From positions 89,510,270 to 89,574,269 of the forward strand of contig CM076850.1 in the NCBI GenBank assembly GCA_039519185.1: 64,000 nucleotides of DNA, read 5' to 3'. Below the pieces are notes generated by a model. The model had not been told where the DNA came from, did not search any database, and saw nothing but the letters and a program-made list of their open reading frames with translations. The position numbers were made by a program, and so were the translations under genes. Source of the DNA: Astragalus membranaceus. Its lineage: Eukaryota; Streptophyta; Magnoliopsida; Fabales; Fabaceae. This document shows, in pieces, positions 21,801 through 31,609 of the stretch (positions are counted from its first letter, which is position 1; every line of letters starts with the position of its first letter).

Positions 21801-23093
21801 TTCAGCAGTAACTCTACTGTTATCTGCAAACCTTATCTTTTTGCTTATCTGCTCCAGTTCGACAAACCACTCCTTGTGACAACACATGTGATTTGAGCAT
21901 CCTGTGTCGAGATACCATTCGACAGACTTCTCTTCAGTCGAATTTGTATCAGCCTTCAACAACAGTAATTCTGGGTCAGTAGCTGTCATGAATGACAATT
22001 CTTCATTATCATTGCTGGCAATGTTGGAGGCATTACCAGTGTTGCCACTGCCCTGCCACACACACATCGCACAAGTATTTTGAGCATCACAAGTGAATCC
22101 ACTTATACAAGTGTTCCCACTATTTTGCTCGCTACTTTCAGCAATTCCTACATCGAGTCGAATCTCATCTTCGACAGCCATCAACATTAACTCCTCTGAG
22201 TCAGAGTCTGAGTCATCATCATTAGCAAACTTGGCTTCTGCATCTTTATCCCTAGGAACTTTCTTGTTTTTACACTTGTTCCTATAATGCCCAAATTGCT
22301 GACAGTTATAACACTGAACTTTCGACAGGTCTCCCTTCTTCTTGTCGAAAGATCCTTGTTCTTTCTTCTTACTGCTTGATCCCTTTTCTCTACCCTTCTC
22401 CTTGTTGCCTGCCTTCCAATTTCTCTTAGAGGAGTATGAAAGCAAGGCTTGTTCAGTTTCTTTCTCTGAACTTCTCTGCCTTATTCTCAATTCATGCGCC
22501 TCTAAGGAACCCTGAAGTTCATCTAACTTCAATGTATCTAGGTCCTTGGATTCTTCAATAGCAGTAACAACGTAGTCGAATTCCAGGGTTAGGGATCTGA
22601 GTACCTTCTCGACTTTCTTTACTTCAGTCACAGTTTCACCATTACCTTTCATTTGATTAGTTAATGCTACTAACCTCGTAATGAAATCTCCAATCGATTC
22701 TCCATCTGTCATCTTCAAGCCCTCGTACTGCTTCCTGAGCGACTGTAGACGTATCTTCTTCAGCCTATCTGCTCCTCCATACGAGTTCTTTAGGATGTCC
22801 CAAGCTGCCTTTGCTGAATCACAGTCGATGATCAGGTTCAGGATGTTGGAATCAACGCATTGGTGAATCAAAAACAACCCTTTTCCATCTTTATTCCTCA
22901 GCGAATGGTGGTTGTTCCTCACCGCTTCAGTGGCGTTTGCTGCCAAGGGTGGAACACCATCATTCACGACATCAAGAACATCTTGATATCGAAACAGCAC
23001 CTTCATCTGCGCACACCAACGTTCATAATCCTTTCCGTCAAAGATTGGGAGGTTCCCCGGAATACCTCCACCAGAGTTGTCTCGCGCTGCCAT
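18864..23093 (-). CDS. copia-1 gag-pol polyprotein, 1409 aa, intact
   Basis: Single ORF from ATG (MAARDNSGGG) to TAG. In order: UBN2-type gag about 30-240; CCHC knuckle CYNCQQFGHYRNKC about 262-275; aspartic protease WYLDTGCSNHMC near 395; pre-integrase WHRRYGHLN near 523; integrase with Asp in FSDVCGPF near 580, Asp in SDGGGEYN near 655 and Glu in NGTAERKNR near 692; RT with YVDDLLVTG near 1090; RNase H with YTDSDWSGDRSDRKSTSG near 1265, SSCEAEYVA near 1297 and a final acidic site near DNKSAIDL. All catalytic residues I expect are present, so the element may be autonomous. It resembles the TNT1/Tork group, a tentative placing. Confidence 0.96.
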   Translation of the reverse strand: MAARDNSGGGIPGNLPIFDGKDYERWCAQMKVLFRYQDVLDVVNDGVPPLAANATEAVRNNHHSLRNKDGKGLFLIHQCVDSNILNLIIDCDSAKAAWDILKNSYGGADRLKKIRLQSLRKQYEGLKMTDGESIGDFITRLVALTNQMKGNGETVTEVKKVEKVLRSLTLEFDYVVTAIEESKDLDTLKLDELQGSLEAHELRIRQRSSEKETEQALLSYSSKRNWKAGNKEKGREKGSSSKKKEQGSFDKKKGDLSKVQCYNCQQFGHYRNKCKNKKVPRDKDAEAKFANDDDSDSDSEELMLMAVEDEIRLDVGIAESSEQNSGNTCISGFTCDAQNTCAMCVWQGSGNTGNASNIASNDNEELSFMTATDPELLLLKADTNSTEEKSVEWYLDTGCSNHMCCHKEWFVELEQISKKIRFADNSRVTAEGVGTIKFLSKDGKWCYIQGVFYVPDMRSNLLSIGQMIEKNFTVEMGDNSLSLFDSTKKLILKVLMQSNRTFKIKLQVVEEHCLQTTVEEEHWKWHRRYGHLNFKSLSQLHEKKMVHGLPAVKVPVEVCESCCKSKQPRNSFKSEVPSRAEKKLEVIFSDVCGPFEVCSLGGNKYFVTFIDEYTRMSWVYLIKRKSEVLEIFKKFKVMIEKQSECKIKTLRSDGGGEYNSHGFVEFCEKEGIVHEVTAPYTPQHNGTAERKNRTILNMVRSMLKEKKLPHSLWGELVATAVYILNKCPTKRLTGKTPEEAWLGRKPSVKHLRIIGSVCYRHVPEQLRSKLDDRAQQMILVGYHSTGAYKLYDPVQKKIVKSRDVVVDESKHWNWEEGCEKTTMMDFDEVSDQDNQNEEVETEEPEEPIAVEPLRRSQRERQRSVRLEGFDTYPDSAITAEGDLTHFALMAEAEPVSLEQALSHKQWKEAMVDELKSIEKNDTWKLVELPKEKKAIEVKWVFKTKVKPNGEVAKYKARLVAKGFLQKPGLDFNEVFAPVARIETIRLVVALASHRGWPLHQLDVKSAFLNGPLEEEVYVCQPPGFESKGKEDKVYKLEKALYGLKQAPRAWNKRIDGFLLAQKFIRCTNEHGVYVKKNGTSTQLLLCLYVDDLLVTGSNEVEVEVFKKVMMSEFEMSDLGHLSYFLGMEFTKTSKGILLHQSKYAADILKRFDMSNCKEVSTPSDTSSKLSKDDEGIEVDTTLFKQIVGSLRYLCNTRPDIMFSVGMISRFMEKPKSSHMAAAKRVLRYVKGTQSYGILFPSKSVSKSGNEVFGYTDSDWSGDRSDRKSTSGYVFMYGSTPISWCSKKQSIVALSSCEAEYVAASFAACQASWLSMLLVEIGVHRVEAMKLLIDNKSAIDLAKNPVAHGRSKHIETRYHFLRDQVNNEKLNLEYCCSELQVADAMTKPLQKGRFEELRTKLGMMSLSNVN

Positions 23094-23125
23094 GAATCTT
23101 GATAGATTTTGTAAGGATCTAACAA

Positions 23126-23138
23126 GCTCTTGATACCA
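23126..23138 (-). promoter_or_regulatory. copia-1 primer-binding site, initiator tRNA-Met type
   Basis: Minus strand TGGTATCAAGAGC, three bases inside the 5' LTR, matches the usual plant copia primer site TGGTATCAGAGC with one inserted A. Confidence 0.85.
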
Positions 23139-23141
23139 GTT

Positions 23142-23416
23142 TGTTGGGGATAAAACACGTGAAAGAGAGAAGAAAAGGAAGTGGCGGCGCTAAGGACAAG
23201 AGGAATAAGTAGGGCAATATAATATTAGGTAAAAGCTGCACTGAATTTCATAAAAGTAGGTCAGAATTACATGCTACTGACATCAGTATATATATACAAT
23301 GAAACAGACCTGGGCCCATAATTTCGACTAGCCCATTAGACTGGCCCATTTCGACTAGGTTTCTAACTACACCTACTATAATTACAAGCAATAGAATTAC
23401 TAGGCATATCTCAATA
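23142..23416 (-). repeat. copia-1 5' LTR with TATA box
   Basis: 275 bp. A TATA box (minus strand GTATATATATAC, near 23286-23297) lies about 120 bases from the LTR start. The LTR carries repeats of the word TTCGACTA on the plus strand, and TTCGAC words recur through the coding part. Confidence 0.95.
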
Positions 23417-23421
23417 TGAAC

Positions 23422-23573
23422 TAGGAAACATTATCCGTTGTCGTTATAATTTCACTGCCACGAGCAATTTCTAGGAATTAGTCTTTTATAATCTATTAAA
23501 TCAAAACATCCAATACTAAAATATCTATTTCACCCATTTCTACTTTTTGCTCTTGAGTCTCGAAGGTTAACAA
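23422..23573. repeat. Duplicated block A, right part
   Basis: Continues block A after copia-1: 'aggaaacattatccgttgtcgttataatttcac' and onward match 26058-26208 closely. It then passes into AT-rich repeats. Confidence 0.8.
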
Positions 23574-23643
23574 CTACATGTTATTGCTTTAATTATTTTT
23601 GTATTAATGTTATTGATTTCTTACGGAACACGTAACACTTTGT

Positions 23644-24276
23644 CGGTGGGAGCCCCGATACTCCAAAACAGGTTAAATATTTGTATCCGACATGTATCAG
23701 ATACCGGTATGTGTTTGATATGCTGCGATACATATCCATGGAGTATCCTAGAATTTTCATTTTTTTTTAAAATAAAAATGTCGGATACGTGGCTAATACT
23801 TCCGGGATACGGCTGGCTATGGATACAGCCGGGATACGGCAAGCTTATATAGATACAGCCGGGACTGGACATATAGCCCCTTTCTTGTTTTGACTATGTG
23901 GCTCCTTACCGAGTGTTTTTAATTTATAACCTAATTAAAAATAAACTATTTTAAAATATTAAATCCTATAAGGGGTTTTACATATGTCAGTTAGCGATTT
24001 TTTCTTAAAATAGGGTTACTATCTTCTGGATAAACTGTGGCTCCTTTCTGGTCCTCTTTTTTTGTGCTTTTTTTTTCTATTATGAGCAGTTGTCAATTAG
24101 TAAAGGGAATATTTCTTTATTGTTATCTATAGTTATATTTGTATATTATGTTTTTATGTTTTTATTTTTATATATTTGAATTATAATTTAATTTGTTTAT
24201 ATATTAAACTGATTTTCAAAATTTTCCTGTATCCTCGTATCCTTATCATGTCGTATCCCTTATCGGGGTTTCACAG
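23644..24276. mobile_element. 633-bp hAT-like non-autonomous DNA transposon
   Basis: Ends CGGTGGGAGCCCCGATA and, inverted, CTGTGAAACCCCGATA form imperfect terminal repeats. CTTTGT flanks it directly on both sides (23638-23643 and 24277-24282); counting two more bases gives CTTTGTCG and CTTTGTTG, close to the 8-bp duplication of hAT elements. The related repeat unit near 24960-24990 runs straight through this point without an insert. The inside is rich in GTATCC and GGATAC words and has no coding frame. Confidence 0.7.
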
Positions 24277-24282
24277 CTTTGT

Positions 24283-25377
24283 TGCTATAATCATTTTTTA
24301 TATTTTGCTTTAATGAATATTTTTATTTTTTAATAAATGAACATTTTTCTTTGAAGTCTCGACAAGAAAAATATTAGATGTTGTCAAATTAATTATTTTT
24401 ATATTTTGTTTTTGAGTTCCAATGGTGAATTGTTAAATGTTATTGTTAAATTTCCTAACTTTTGATTCTCGGTGGCAAAATATTGCACCTTGTTCCAATA
24501 CAAATTCTTTACATTTTATTTTCACAAATATCTTTATTTTTTTTTATAAATGATCATTTTACTTGAGTCTCGACGAAAAACAATTACGTAGTAATGGCAT
24601 AACTATTTTGGTATTATTAGTTTATAAATATCTTTACTATTTCCAGGCTAATGTGTCATTACGACCTGTTCTGAGCTCTAACTAATCATTTAACACTATA
24701 TTTTATTAATATACTACTACTCTCTATTAAATGCTCATTATACTAATAACTATATTTTTCTATAATGACTTTATAAATATCTTTACCTTTTATAAATGAT
24801 TTTTTTTTTGTTTTCTATAAATCTTTGTTTTACTTTTAACGTATGACGAGACAATATTAGATGTTGCCAGAATAATTAAGTTCTATATATTCGTTTAAGT
24901 TTCAACGAGTAAACATTTCAAAGAAAATATTTTCATTATTTTTGATTTCTTATGGGGAAACGTAACACGTTGTCGATATAATCATTTTTTATATTTTGCT
25001 TTAAAGAATCTTTTTATCTTTCATAAATGAACATTTTGTTTTTGCGTCATGACAAGAAAACATTAGATGTTGTCAAAATAATTATTTTTATCTTATGTTT
25101 TTGAATTCCAACGGAACGTTAGATGTTGTTTTAAATTTCCTTACTTTTGATTCCTGGTAGCAACAAATTGTCCGAACATAAATACTTTTATATTTTTTTC
25201 ACAAATGTCTTTCTTTTTTATGAATGATTATTTTACTTTCGAGTCTTATTATGGGATTAGCACTTTTGCAACAATTAATACAGATATCTTCCTAATTTTT
25301 CAATTATGTGATATTTGAACTTTTCGCTTAATACTTTTAACTCAAAACTGTAACTGTTTACTTAGTCTACTACTGTC
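24283..25377. repeat. AT-rich diverged repeat family
   Basis: Recurring modules such as 'aatgaacattttt', 'gagtctcgac-agaaaa', 'attagatgttgtcaaaataatta' and 'tttttgagttccaa' appear at least three times here and again at 26440-26504, 33600-33782 and 55895-55990. No gene seen. They may be an old element family or a decayed tandem array that was the local ground sequence before the later insertions. Confidence 0.6.
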
Positions 25378-26208
25378 TACTATAAATCTAATCAAACAAT
25401 TCACTAGGAAAAATACATATAATCATTTCCCAAATTTTGACACATCAGCTAATAAGGGCAACATTGTGAAAGACTTACAAAAAGACAAAAAAAAAACACT
25501 TTTTCAAACATTTATCACTTTTTTACTGAGTTCAAACTTTTATCACTTTTTCAAATATCGCACACTTTTTCAAATCTTTATGATTTTTCTCTTTTCTATC
25601 TATCACCCCCCCCCCCTCTCTCTCTCAAGCTTTCTTCTTTTCTTTATCCTATTTCTCCCCCTCTTTCTTCCTCTAACTCTCATTCCTCTGTTTTCACAAT
25701 ATATCTACTTATATTTTATTTACAAGTCTCCTTCATTTTCCTCTAAAAATATATCTAATTGATTTTTAGAATATTTGGTACGATATAATTATTTTTTATT
25801 TAAAATATACTTTCAATTAGTTGTCTAATAGTTATATTGTTTAAATATTATAATTCAAATGATATGTGATTAATTAAAAATATCATTTACCATTTACGAG
25901 TTGATAACTATACTACAATTTCAGTTTGAAACTACTTTACAAAAATAACACAACGCCACTCATGCCCATGCACAAGTATGCTACTATAATTATAATCTTA
26001 CAATATGTCAATGAATTGACTACAATAGGTATTCACTGATTCTGCAACTTGTCCGAACTAGGAAACAATATCCGTTGTCGTTATAATTTCATCGCCACGA
26101 GAAATTTCTAGCAATTAGACTTCTACCATCTATTTAATCAAAACACCCAATACTAAAATATTTGTTTCATCCATTTCTACTTTTTTTCTTTTGAGTCTCG
26201 ACCGTTTT
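25378..26208. repeat. Duplicated block A' (empty-site copy)
   Basis: Second copy of block A without the MITE, SINE or copia-1. It runs continuously through all three sites, so it shows the pre-insertion arrangement. Contains a C-run and a pyrimidine-rich tract near 25600-25690. No gene. Confidence 0.8.
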
Positions 26209-26504
26209 GATCATTTTATCTTTTAGGATCAAAACGGTCAATTTGATAATATTTTCCCAAAGGAGGGAGCACGCGCACGCGCGCACATACACACTCTAAA
26301 CTTTACTGTTTCCCACTTTAATTTTTTTCTTCTCTCATTTTGAGTTTACTCTCCCTTATCTTTCACACACGTTCTTCAATTTTTTCCCTCCGAGGGGAAA
26401 ATACTATCTATTTTCGGTATATCAATTTTTATATTTTATCTTCATAAATGCATATTTTGTTTTTAAGTTTCAACATGATAACATTTCTTTTGTCAAAATA
26501 ATTA
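26209..26504. other. AT-rich spacer with CpA/CpG microsatellite
   Basis: Contains 'gcacgcgcacgcgcgcacatacacac' at about 26268-26293 and a partial copy of the AT-rich repeat family. No gene recognised. Confidence 0.5.
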
Positions 26505-28022
26505 TTTTTTTTTTGAAGAGAAAAAGGGAAATATATATATATGCACTCAAAATGATCCGGATTGGACACTAGATGTATCCGCACCTACAATGATAACGAC
26601 GACATAACAAAGCTGATTACTTGCTAGAGATACACAAAGCAGGAGCCACAGGCCACTCATAATAGATACAAGGTGGACCCGTGGATCTATCAATAAACCA
26701 ACGCCATGACCGTGATTTTACCCGACCCACCAGCGAGTCTCGATCTGGAATTCTGCCCGAGAAAATACAACCATTACGGGTGTCCCATAATAGCCACAAA
26801 ACAGAATGCCAAATGAGACTCAGGCCACGGCGCGCCCTGGACCCGATGCCAAACGCACAAAAAGCCTCAAATAGAGAGAACAAGTCTGGTGGCATAGGAA
26901 GGTGCCACCCAAGCCATCTGAACACCTCATACCAAACTGATATCGCTAGGGGGCACCGCATGAACAGGTGAAGTGACGATTCCCCCAAGTCCCCACAAAT
27001 AGCACATGAAGCTAGCTGTGCATCCAAGATAACTCTACGCCGAAGTAAGTTCATCCTAGTGGGATCCGATCCAAGAGAAGCTGGCAGGAGAAGGCAATAA
27101 TCCTAGGGGGAGCCAAACTCCGCCATAGTCTACCAAGGACAACTATATGGGCATCCGGAAGGACATTAGCGCTGCGAGTATTGTCAGAAAGAGTCACATA
27201 TGCCGATCGCACCGAAAAAACCCCAAACACATCCCCAAGCCAAACCCATCTATCAACTGGATTGGAAGGAGCTGAAGATTGGATAACGATCATCAACTGG
27301 TGAAGCAACTCGTCCTCCCAAACGAATAGAGGCCGCCTCCACCTAAGCCCCCACGCCCAAACACCACTCGCAAAATTGCCAAATTCCGCAACCACCCCAT
27401 CCTGGTTAGCTGAGACAGAGAATAAACGAGGAAATACCACGCTCAGTGGTTGGTCCCCCACCCAAGAGTCGTGCCAAAATGAAACTGAGGAACCTCTACC
27501 AAGATGTCGAGCCACTCTATCCCCAAACAAATCACTCGCCACATCCCCAACAGAACCTAGCAAATACAAATCCCACCACCAAGTTGAAGCCATCCTTGGT
27601 GGGGGGCTTCCAACAATGATGGTCTCCGCAGCACCTCCCTGCCATACCTCGAAACAATGATATCCCGCCACAGTGAAGACCCATCAGACAGAAGGCGCCA
27701 CCTCCACTTACCCAACAAAGCAAGGTTGAAGACCCTAAGGTCCCTAACCCCAAGACCCCCCTCAGTCTTGGGCTTACACACCTCCAACCACCGTACCCAA
27801 GGGATTTTTCTAACCTCCGAGCATCCACCCCAAAGAAAATTCCTCTGCAACGACACCAATTTCTTCCAAACCCCCGGAGGCATTTTGAAGTAGGAAAGGA
27901 AGAAAATAGGGATACTATTGAAGACCGAATTGAGGAGCACAATCCGCCCCCTAAAAGAAATAAACCTATTCTTCCAAGAAAGCATCCTACGTCGCAATTT
28001 CTCAATCATATGATGTAAGTTA
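26505..28022 (-). mobile_element. LINE-B: 5'-truncated L1-type LINE
   Basis: A T10 run at 26505-26514 is the poly(A) tail on the minus strand. Coding remnants on the minus strand are a late RT segment (27557-28022: LRRRMLSWKNRFISFRGRIV, NFLWGGCSEVRKIPWVRW) and the zinc-binding C-terminus (26617-27054, Cys/His cluster near LASCAICGDLGESSLHLFMRC). Frames shift at least twice between them. The RT catalytic part and everything upstream is missing. Better GC content than its surroundings. Confidence 0.85.
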
Positions 28023-28949
28023 GGCATTTTTAGGACCAATTGTGCAGGGTTTTCATTCTATCACAGTCATTATCTGGGATTTAGTTCAGTTTTAGATAAT
28101 TGTAGTAGGAAGTTCAATTGTAAGTAATTCCTTCACTTTTGGAGCTAAATGGGACTTGAAGACCTCTTAATTGGCTGTGGCATCTTTCGGCGAACCAGAC
28201 ACTTGCCCGGAAATGCAGCGATCTGGAGGAATTTTGCGAGTCAGAACTTTCTGTTGTTTTTCGCGTCGCGACCAGGAGGGTTCGCGACGCGATCTGGAGG
28301 AATTTTGCAAGTCAGAACTTTCTGTTGTTTTTCGCGTCGCGACCAGGAGGGTTCGCGACGCGACCTGAAGCAGTTTTGCGAGGCCTGAAGCTTCTGTCTT
28401 TTGTCGCGACGCGACAGACACGGGCCGCGTCGCGATGGTGCGTGAAAATTAGGGTTTTTAAAGCAGTTTCAGCAATTTTTGAAGGGACTTCGTTTTTGGG
28501 ATTTGGAGCCACACTTTGGAGCAGCTGGAGGGTGCGATTTTGGGGCCTTCTCACCACTTGGGAACAAGGGATTGAAGGTTCTAATGTCTTCCTTTATGTT
28601 GCATAGGAATATGAATTAGTAGCTGGAAATTGGGTAATTAGGTCACATGCTAGTAATCATCATAGGAATATGTGGTAGCTTATGTGAATTCATTAAAATT
28701 CTCAATCTTAATGCGTTACCCTCTGGCATGACTCACCTAAGGAATTAGAGTAACTCTTAGGGTAATAGTGGTCTTGAGACAAGGAATTGCCCTTGACCTT
28801 AATTAGTGAATTGAATCTAGAAATTGAATAACCAACTTGAATTGGCTAAGGTTCATGTGATAGGCGAGGTGAGAGGATTCGATCCCTAGTCGTTTTTCTC
28901 GCATTATTAATTCAAGTTTGTGTACTGTTACTATTACTCAAATTACCAA
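28023..28949. other. Non-coding LTR-like sequence of unknown family
   Basis: No gene. It holds a CpG-rich tandem repeat (28218-28435) embedded in AT-rich sequence and then abruptly meets Ty3/gypsy pol at about 28950. The plan, AT-rich sequence with a CpG word array, resembles the LTRs elsewhere in the window, so it may be a piece of an LTR or leader. Confidence 0.4.
28218..28435. repeat. 71-bp CpG-rich tandem repeat, two and a half copies
   Basis: Unit 1 28218-28288 and unit 2 28289-28359 differ by one base that I can see; a diverged third follows. Each holds CGCGTCGCGACCA and TTCGCGACGCGA, which are partly palindromic. Confidence 0.9.
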
Positions 28950-30330
28950 ATCGCTACAATCTCCACATTGTTCTGAACGTACTCCGAGAAAAGAAATTGT
29001 ATGCCAAGCCGTCGAAGTGTGACTTCTGGATGCCGGAAGTGAAGTTTTTGGGACACGTGATTTCCCAATCGGGGGTTGCGGTGGATCCCAGTAAGGTGGA
29101 AGCTGTATTGAACTGGGAACGACCAACATCTGTCACTGATATAAGAAGTTTCTTGGGTCTAGCTGGTTACTACAGGAGGTTGATTCAAGGATTTTCACAA
29201 TTGGTTCTTCCACTTACTCGGTTAACTCGTAAGGCCCAACCGTTTACATGAGATGCCGATTGTGAGGGATGTTTTCAAGAATTGAAGGTTAGGTTGACTT
29301 CTGCTCCAATCCTAATTCTTCCAGATCCATCTTTGGAATTCCAAATATACAGCGATGCTTCTAGGAAGGGTTTAGGATGTGTTCTCATGCAGAATCAATA
29401 AGTGGTAGCTTATGCGTCCAGGCAATTGAAGACTCGTGAGGAGAATTATCCGATTCATGATTTGGGAGCTGGCAGCTATTGTGTATGCACTGAAGATTTG
29501 GAGACATTACCTGTGTGGGTCTCGTTTCGAAGTCTTTAGTGATCACAAAGGTTTAAAGTATCTGTTTGATCAAAAAGAACCGAATAGCAGACAGAGAAGT
29601 GTGTTGAGTTTCTGAAGGATTATAAATTCGGGTTGAAGTGGCATTCAAGAGAGGCCAATGTTGGAATTGATGCACTGAGTAGGAAATCCATTCACATGGC
29701 AGAGTTAATGATGCATGAAATGGACTTGTTGGAGTCTTTTAGAGACTTAAATCTGAATTCAAGATCAAGGAGGAACCGGTTGGTGTTGTGCCATATGAGG
29801 ATCTCTAATTCCCTAAGGGATTCTATACGCTTAGCACAAGAAGTTGATGTGAAGCTACAAACGCAAAAGGTATTCCCAGATTTTACCACGGATAGTGGTG
29901 GAGTCAATTGTTTCAACGGTAGAATCTGTGTGCCCGATGATGAGGACATTAGAAGGCAAGTGTTAGAGGAAGCACACCGAAGTTTACATTCTGTACATCT
30001 TGGGTCCACCAAGATGTAGAGATTTAAAGCAGTTATAGTGGTGGCATGGCATGAAATTAGAGACTGCTTAATTTGTGTCTCAATGCTTAACTTGTCAGAA
30101 AGTTAAGATAGAACATTAGAAACCTGCTGGTCTGTTACGGCCACTGGAGGTGACCCTGTGGGAATGGGAAGGCATTTTGATGGATTTTGTAATGGCGTTG
30201 CCAAGGTCCCAAGCCTAACAACTCCATTTTGGTAGTTATGGATCGGTTAACCAAATCAGCTCGTTTTATTCCAGTTCGTTCGAATAGTAAGGTATCTAAG
30301 CTAATTGAGGAATATCTAAAGAACAAGGTG
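28950..30330 (+). pseudogene. Tekay-A pol remnant: RT end, RNase H, start of integrase
   Basis: RT C-terminus has YAKPSKCDFWMPEVKFLGHVIS and FLGLAGYYRRLI. RNase H follows (DASRKGLGCVLMQ near 29350). The segment 29633-30019 holds LKWHSREANVGIDALSRKS and the integrase zinc-binding region down to EEAHRSLHSVH. Stop codons at 29250, 29399 and 30017 and several frame changes show it is dead. Confidence 0.85.
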
Positions 30331-31357
30331 AGGTAACAGCTAACTGTTTTTCACATTGCGAATAACCATCAAATAAATAATTGAGGGATATGCTTGCAAG
30401 AGTCTGAAATTTCCGAAGTGAAGCTCGGCGTGCGGTATGGTAGTTTTGAAAAATCATTTTGTGAAAACCCGCATGCTAAAGTTAATTTTGGGAACGAATC
30501 ATGAGGCTAATAAAATCTGATTGAGGAAGAAAATCCTAGGAGGATTACTTAGGTTGAGGGGAAGCTCTCAACGCTATTGACTAATTCGGAAAGGAATTGG
30601 GTGCGTCGTGGATAAAAATATTGTGAGGAAAGTTACAATAGAGAAAGAATGTGCTCTGAGTTCTGTTTGAAAGTTGTTTTGAGAACAACTGAGATGATTT
30701 TCATTACGTTCAAATTTATTTGATGTCCCCACGGTTTATTTCTACGTTAAGGTCAAAGTTTTTAGTAAAACCTCATCCCACCTTTTGAAAAGTTTTATCT
30801 CGAAATCTTGGGGGCGAGTCAAGAAGTTTCACGAATGACTTTTCGTCACAATTGTCAATGTGTACTAGAACTGTTATCGATTTTATAATATTTGTTGACA
30901 ACGTGTTTACACCCTTCGAGGAAATCGTGTTTGTTTTTACCTCGACCGAGGAGTACCAGTTTGTGGATCTCATTTTCAACATATATTTCTATCAAGTGTC
31001 TTGTATTACACCCTTTGATTTAGATTAATTCAAGTTGGGGTGTAAGCGAGGATAATTGGAACGAAGCTTCAGAAGTGTTTTCAAACGCGGTACCAAGCCT
31101 ATGAAGGCGTAGGGTGAGTTTCTCGTGTTGATTCGTAACAAGAGAGTTTGGACTATAACCTTAGAAGCGTTCTGGGGTAGTAGTGGATCATACCTGGAGA
31201 TTGATGTGCCAACTTGGGAAGATTTTCTACACTCATTTCGTTAATTCAAAATTGTTTTCCAGCGAATTTAGACCTTTTTAAGAATATCGATTCTCGGTTA
31301 GTCAAATGAAAGACTTGACGAAACTTTGAGGACAAAATTCTTTCAAGTTGGGGAGAA
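30331..31357 (+). other. Highly decayed Tekay-A integrase and 3' end
   Basis: By position this should be the integrase core and chromodomain, but I can read only fragments. The last bases restore the family pattern, with the polypurine tract CAAGTTGGGGAGAA at 31344-31357. Confidence 0.5.
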
Positions 31358-31574
31358 TGTAACATCTGCAAAATAATTAATAGAATTATTTGGATGTTAA
31401 CCCAATTGAATTATTTTAGTACTTGACTGGTAAATTTATTGAGTGCTAAAATTATTTATTGGTTGTCATCAGATCGTTAACCGGATAATACGGGTCAAAG
31501 ACGATTTAGAATCGGAATTAGAGATTAAGGGCAATATGGTAATTTGACCACGTTACCACTTATATATTAAATAA

Positions 31575-31609
<35 letters not shown>

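Larger units (their letters stand above)
18582..23416 (-). mobile_element. copia-1: complete Ty1/copia element with identical LTRs
   Basis: LTRs of 275 bp at 23142-23416 (5') and 18582-18856 (3') agree at every base when compared line by line. Target duplication TGAAC lies at 18577-18581 and 23417-23421. Primer site, polypurine tract and one uninterrupted gag-pol ORF are all present. Identical LTRs mean a very recent insertion. LTR termini are TATTG...CAACA rather than TG...CA. Confidence 0.96.

Noticed and set aside
28149..28606. Overlapping open frames in both directions in the 71-bp repeat region
   Set aside because: Open only because of the CpG-rich tandem repeat; no start context or protein similarity.
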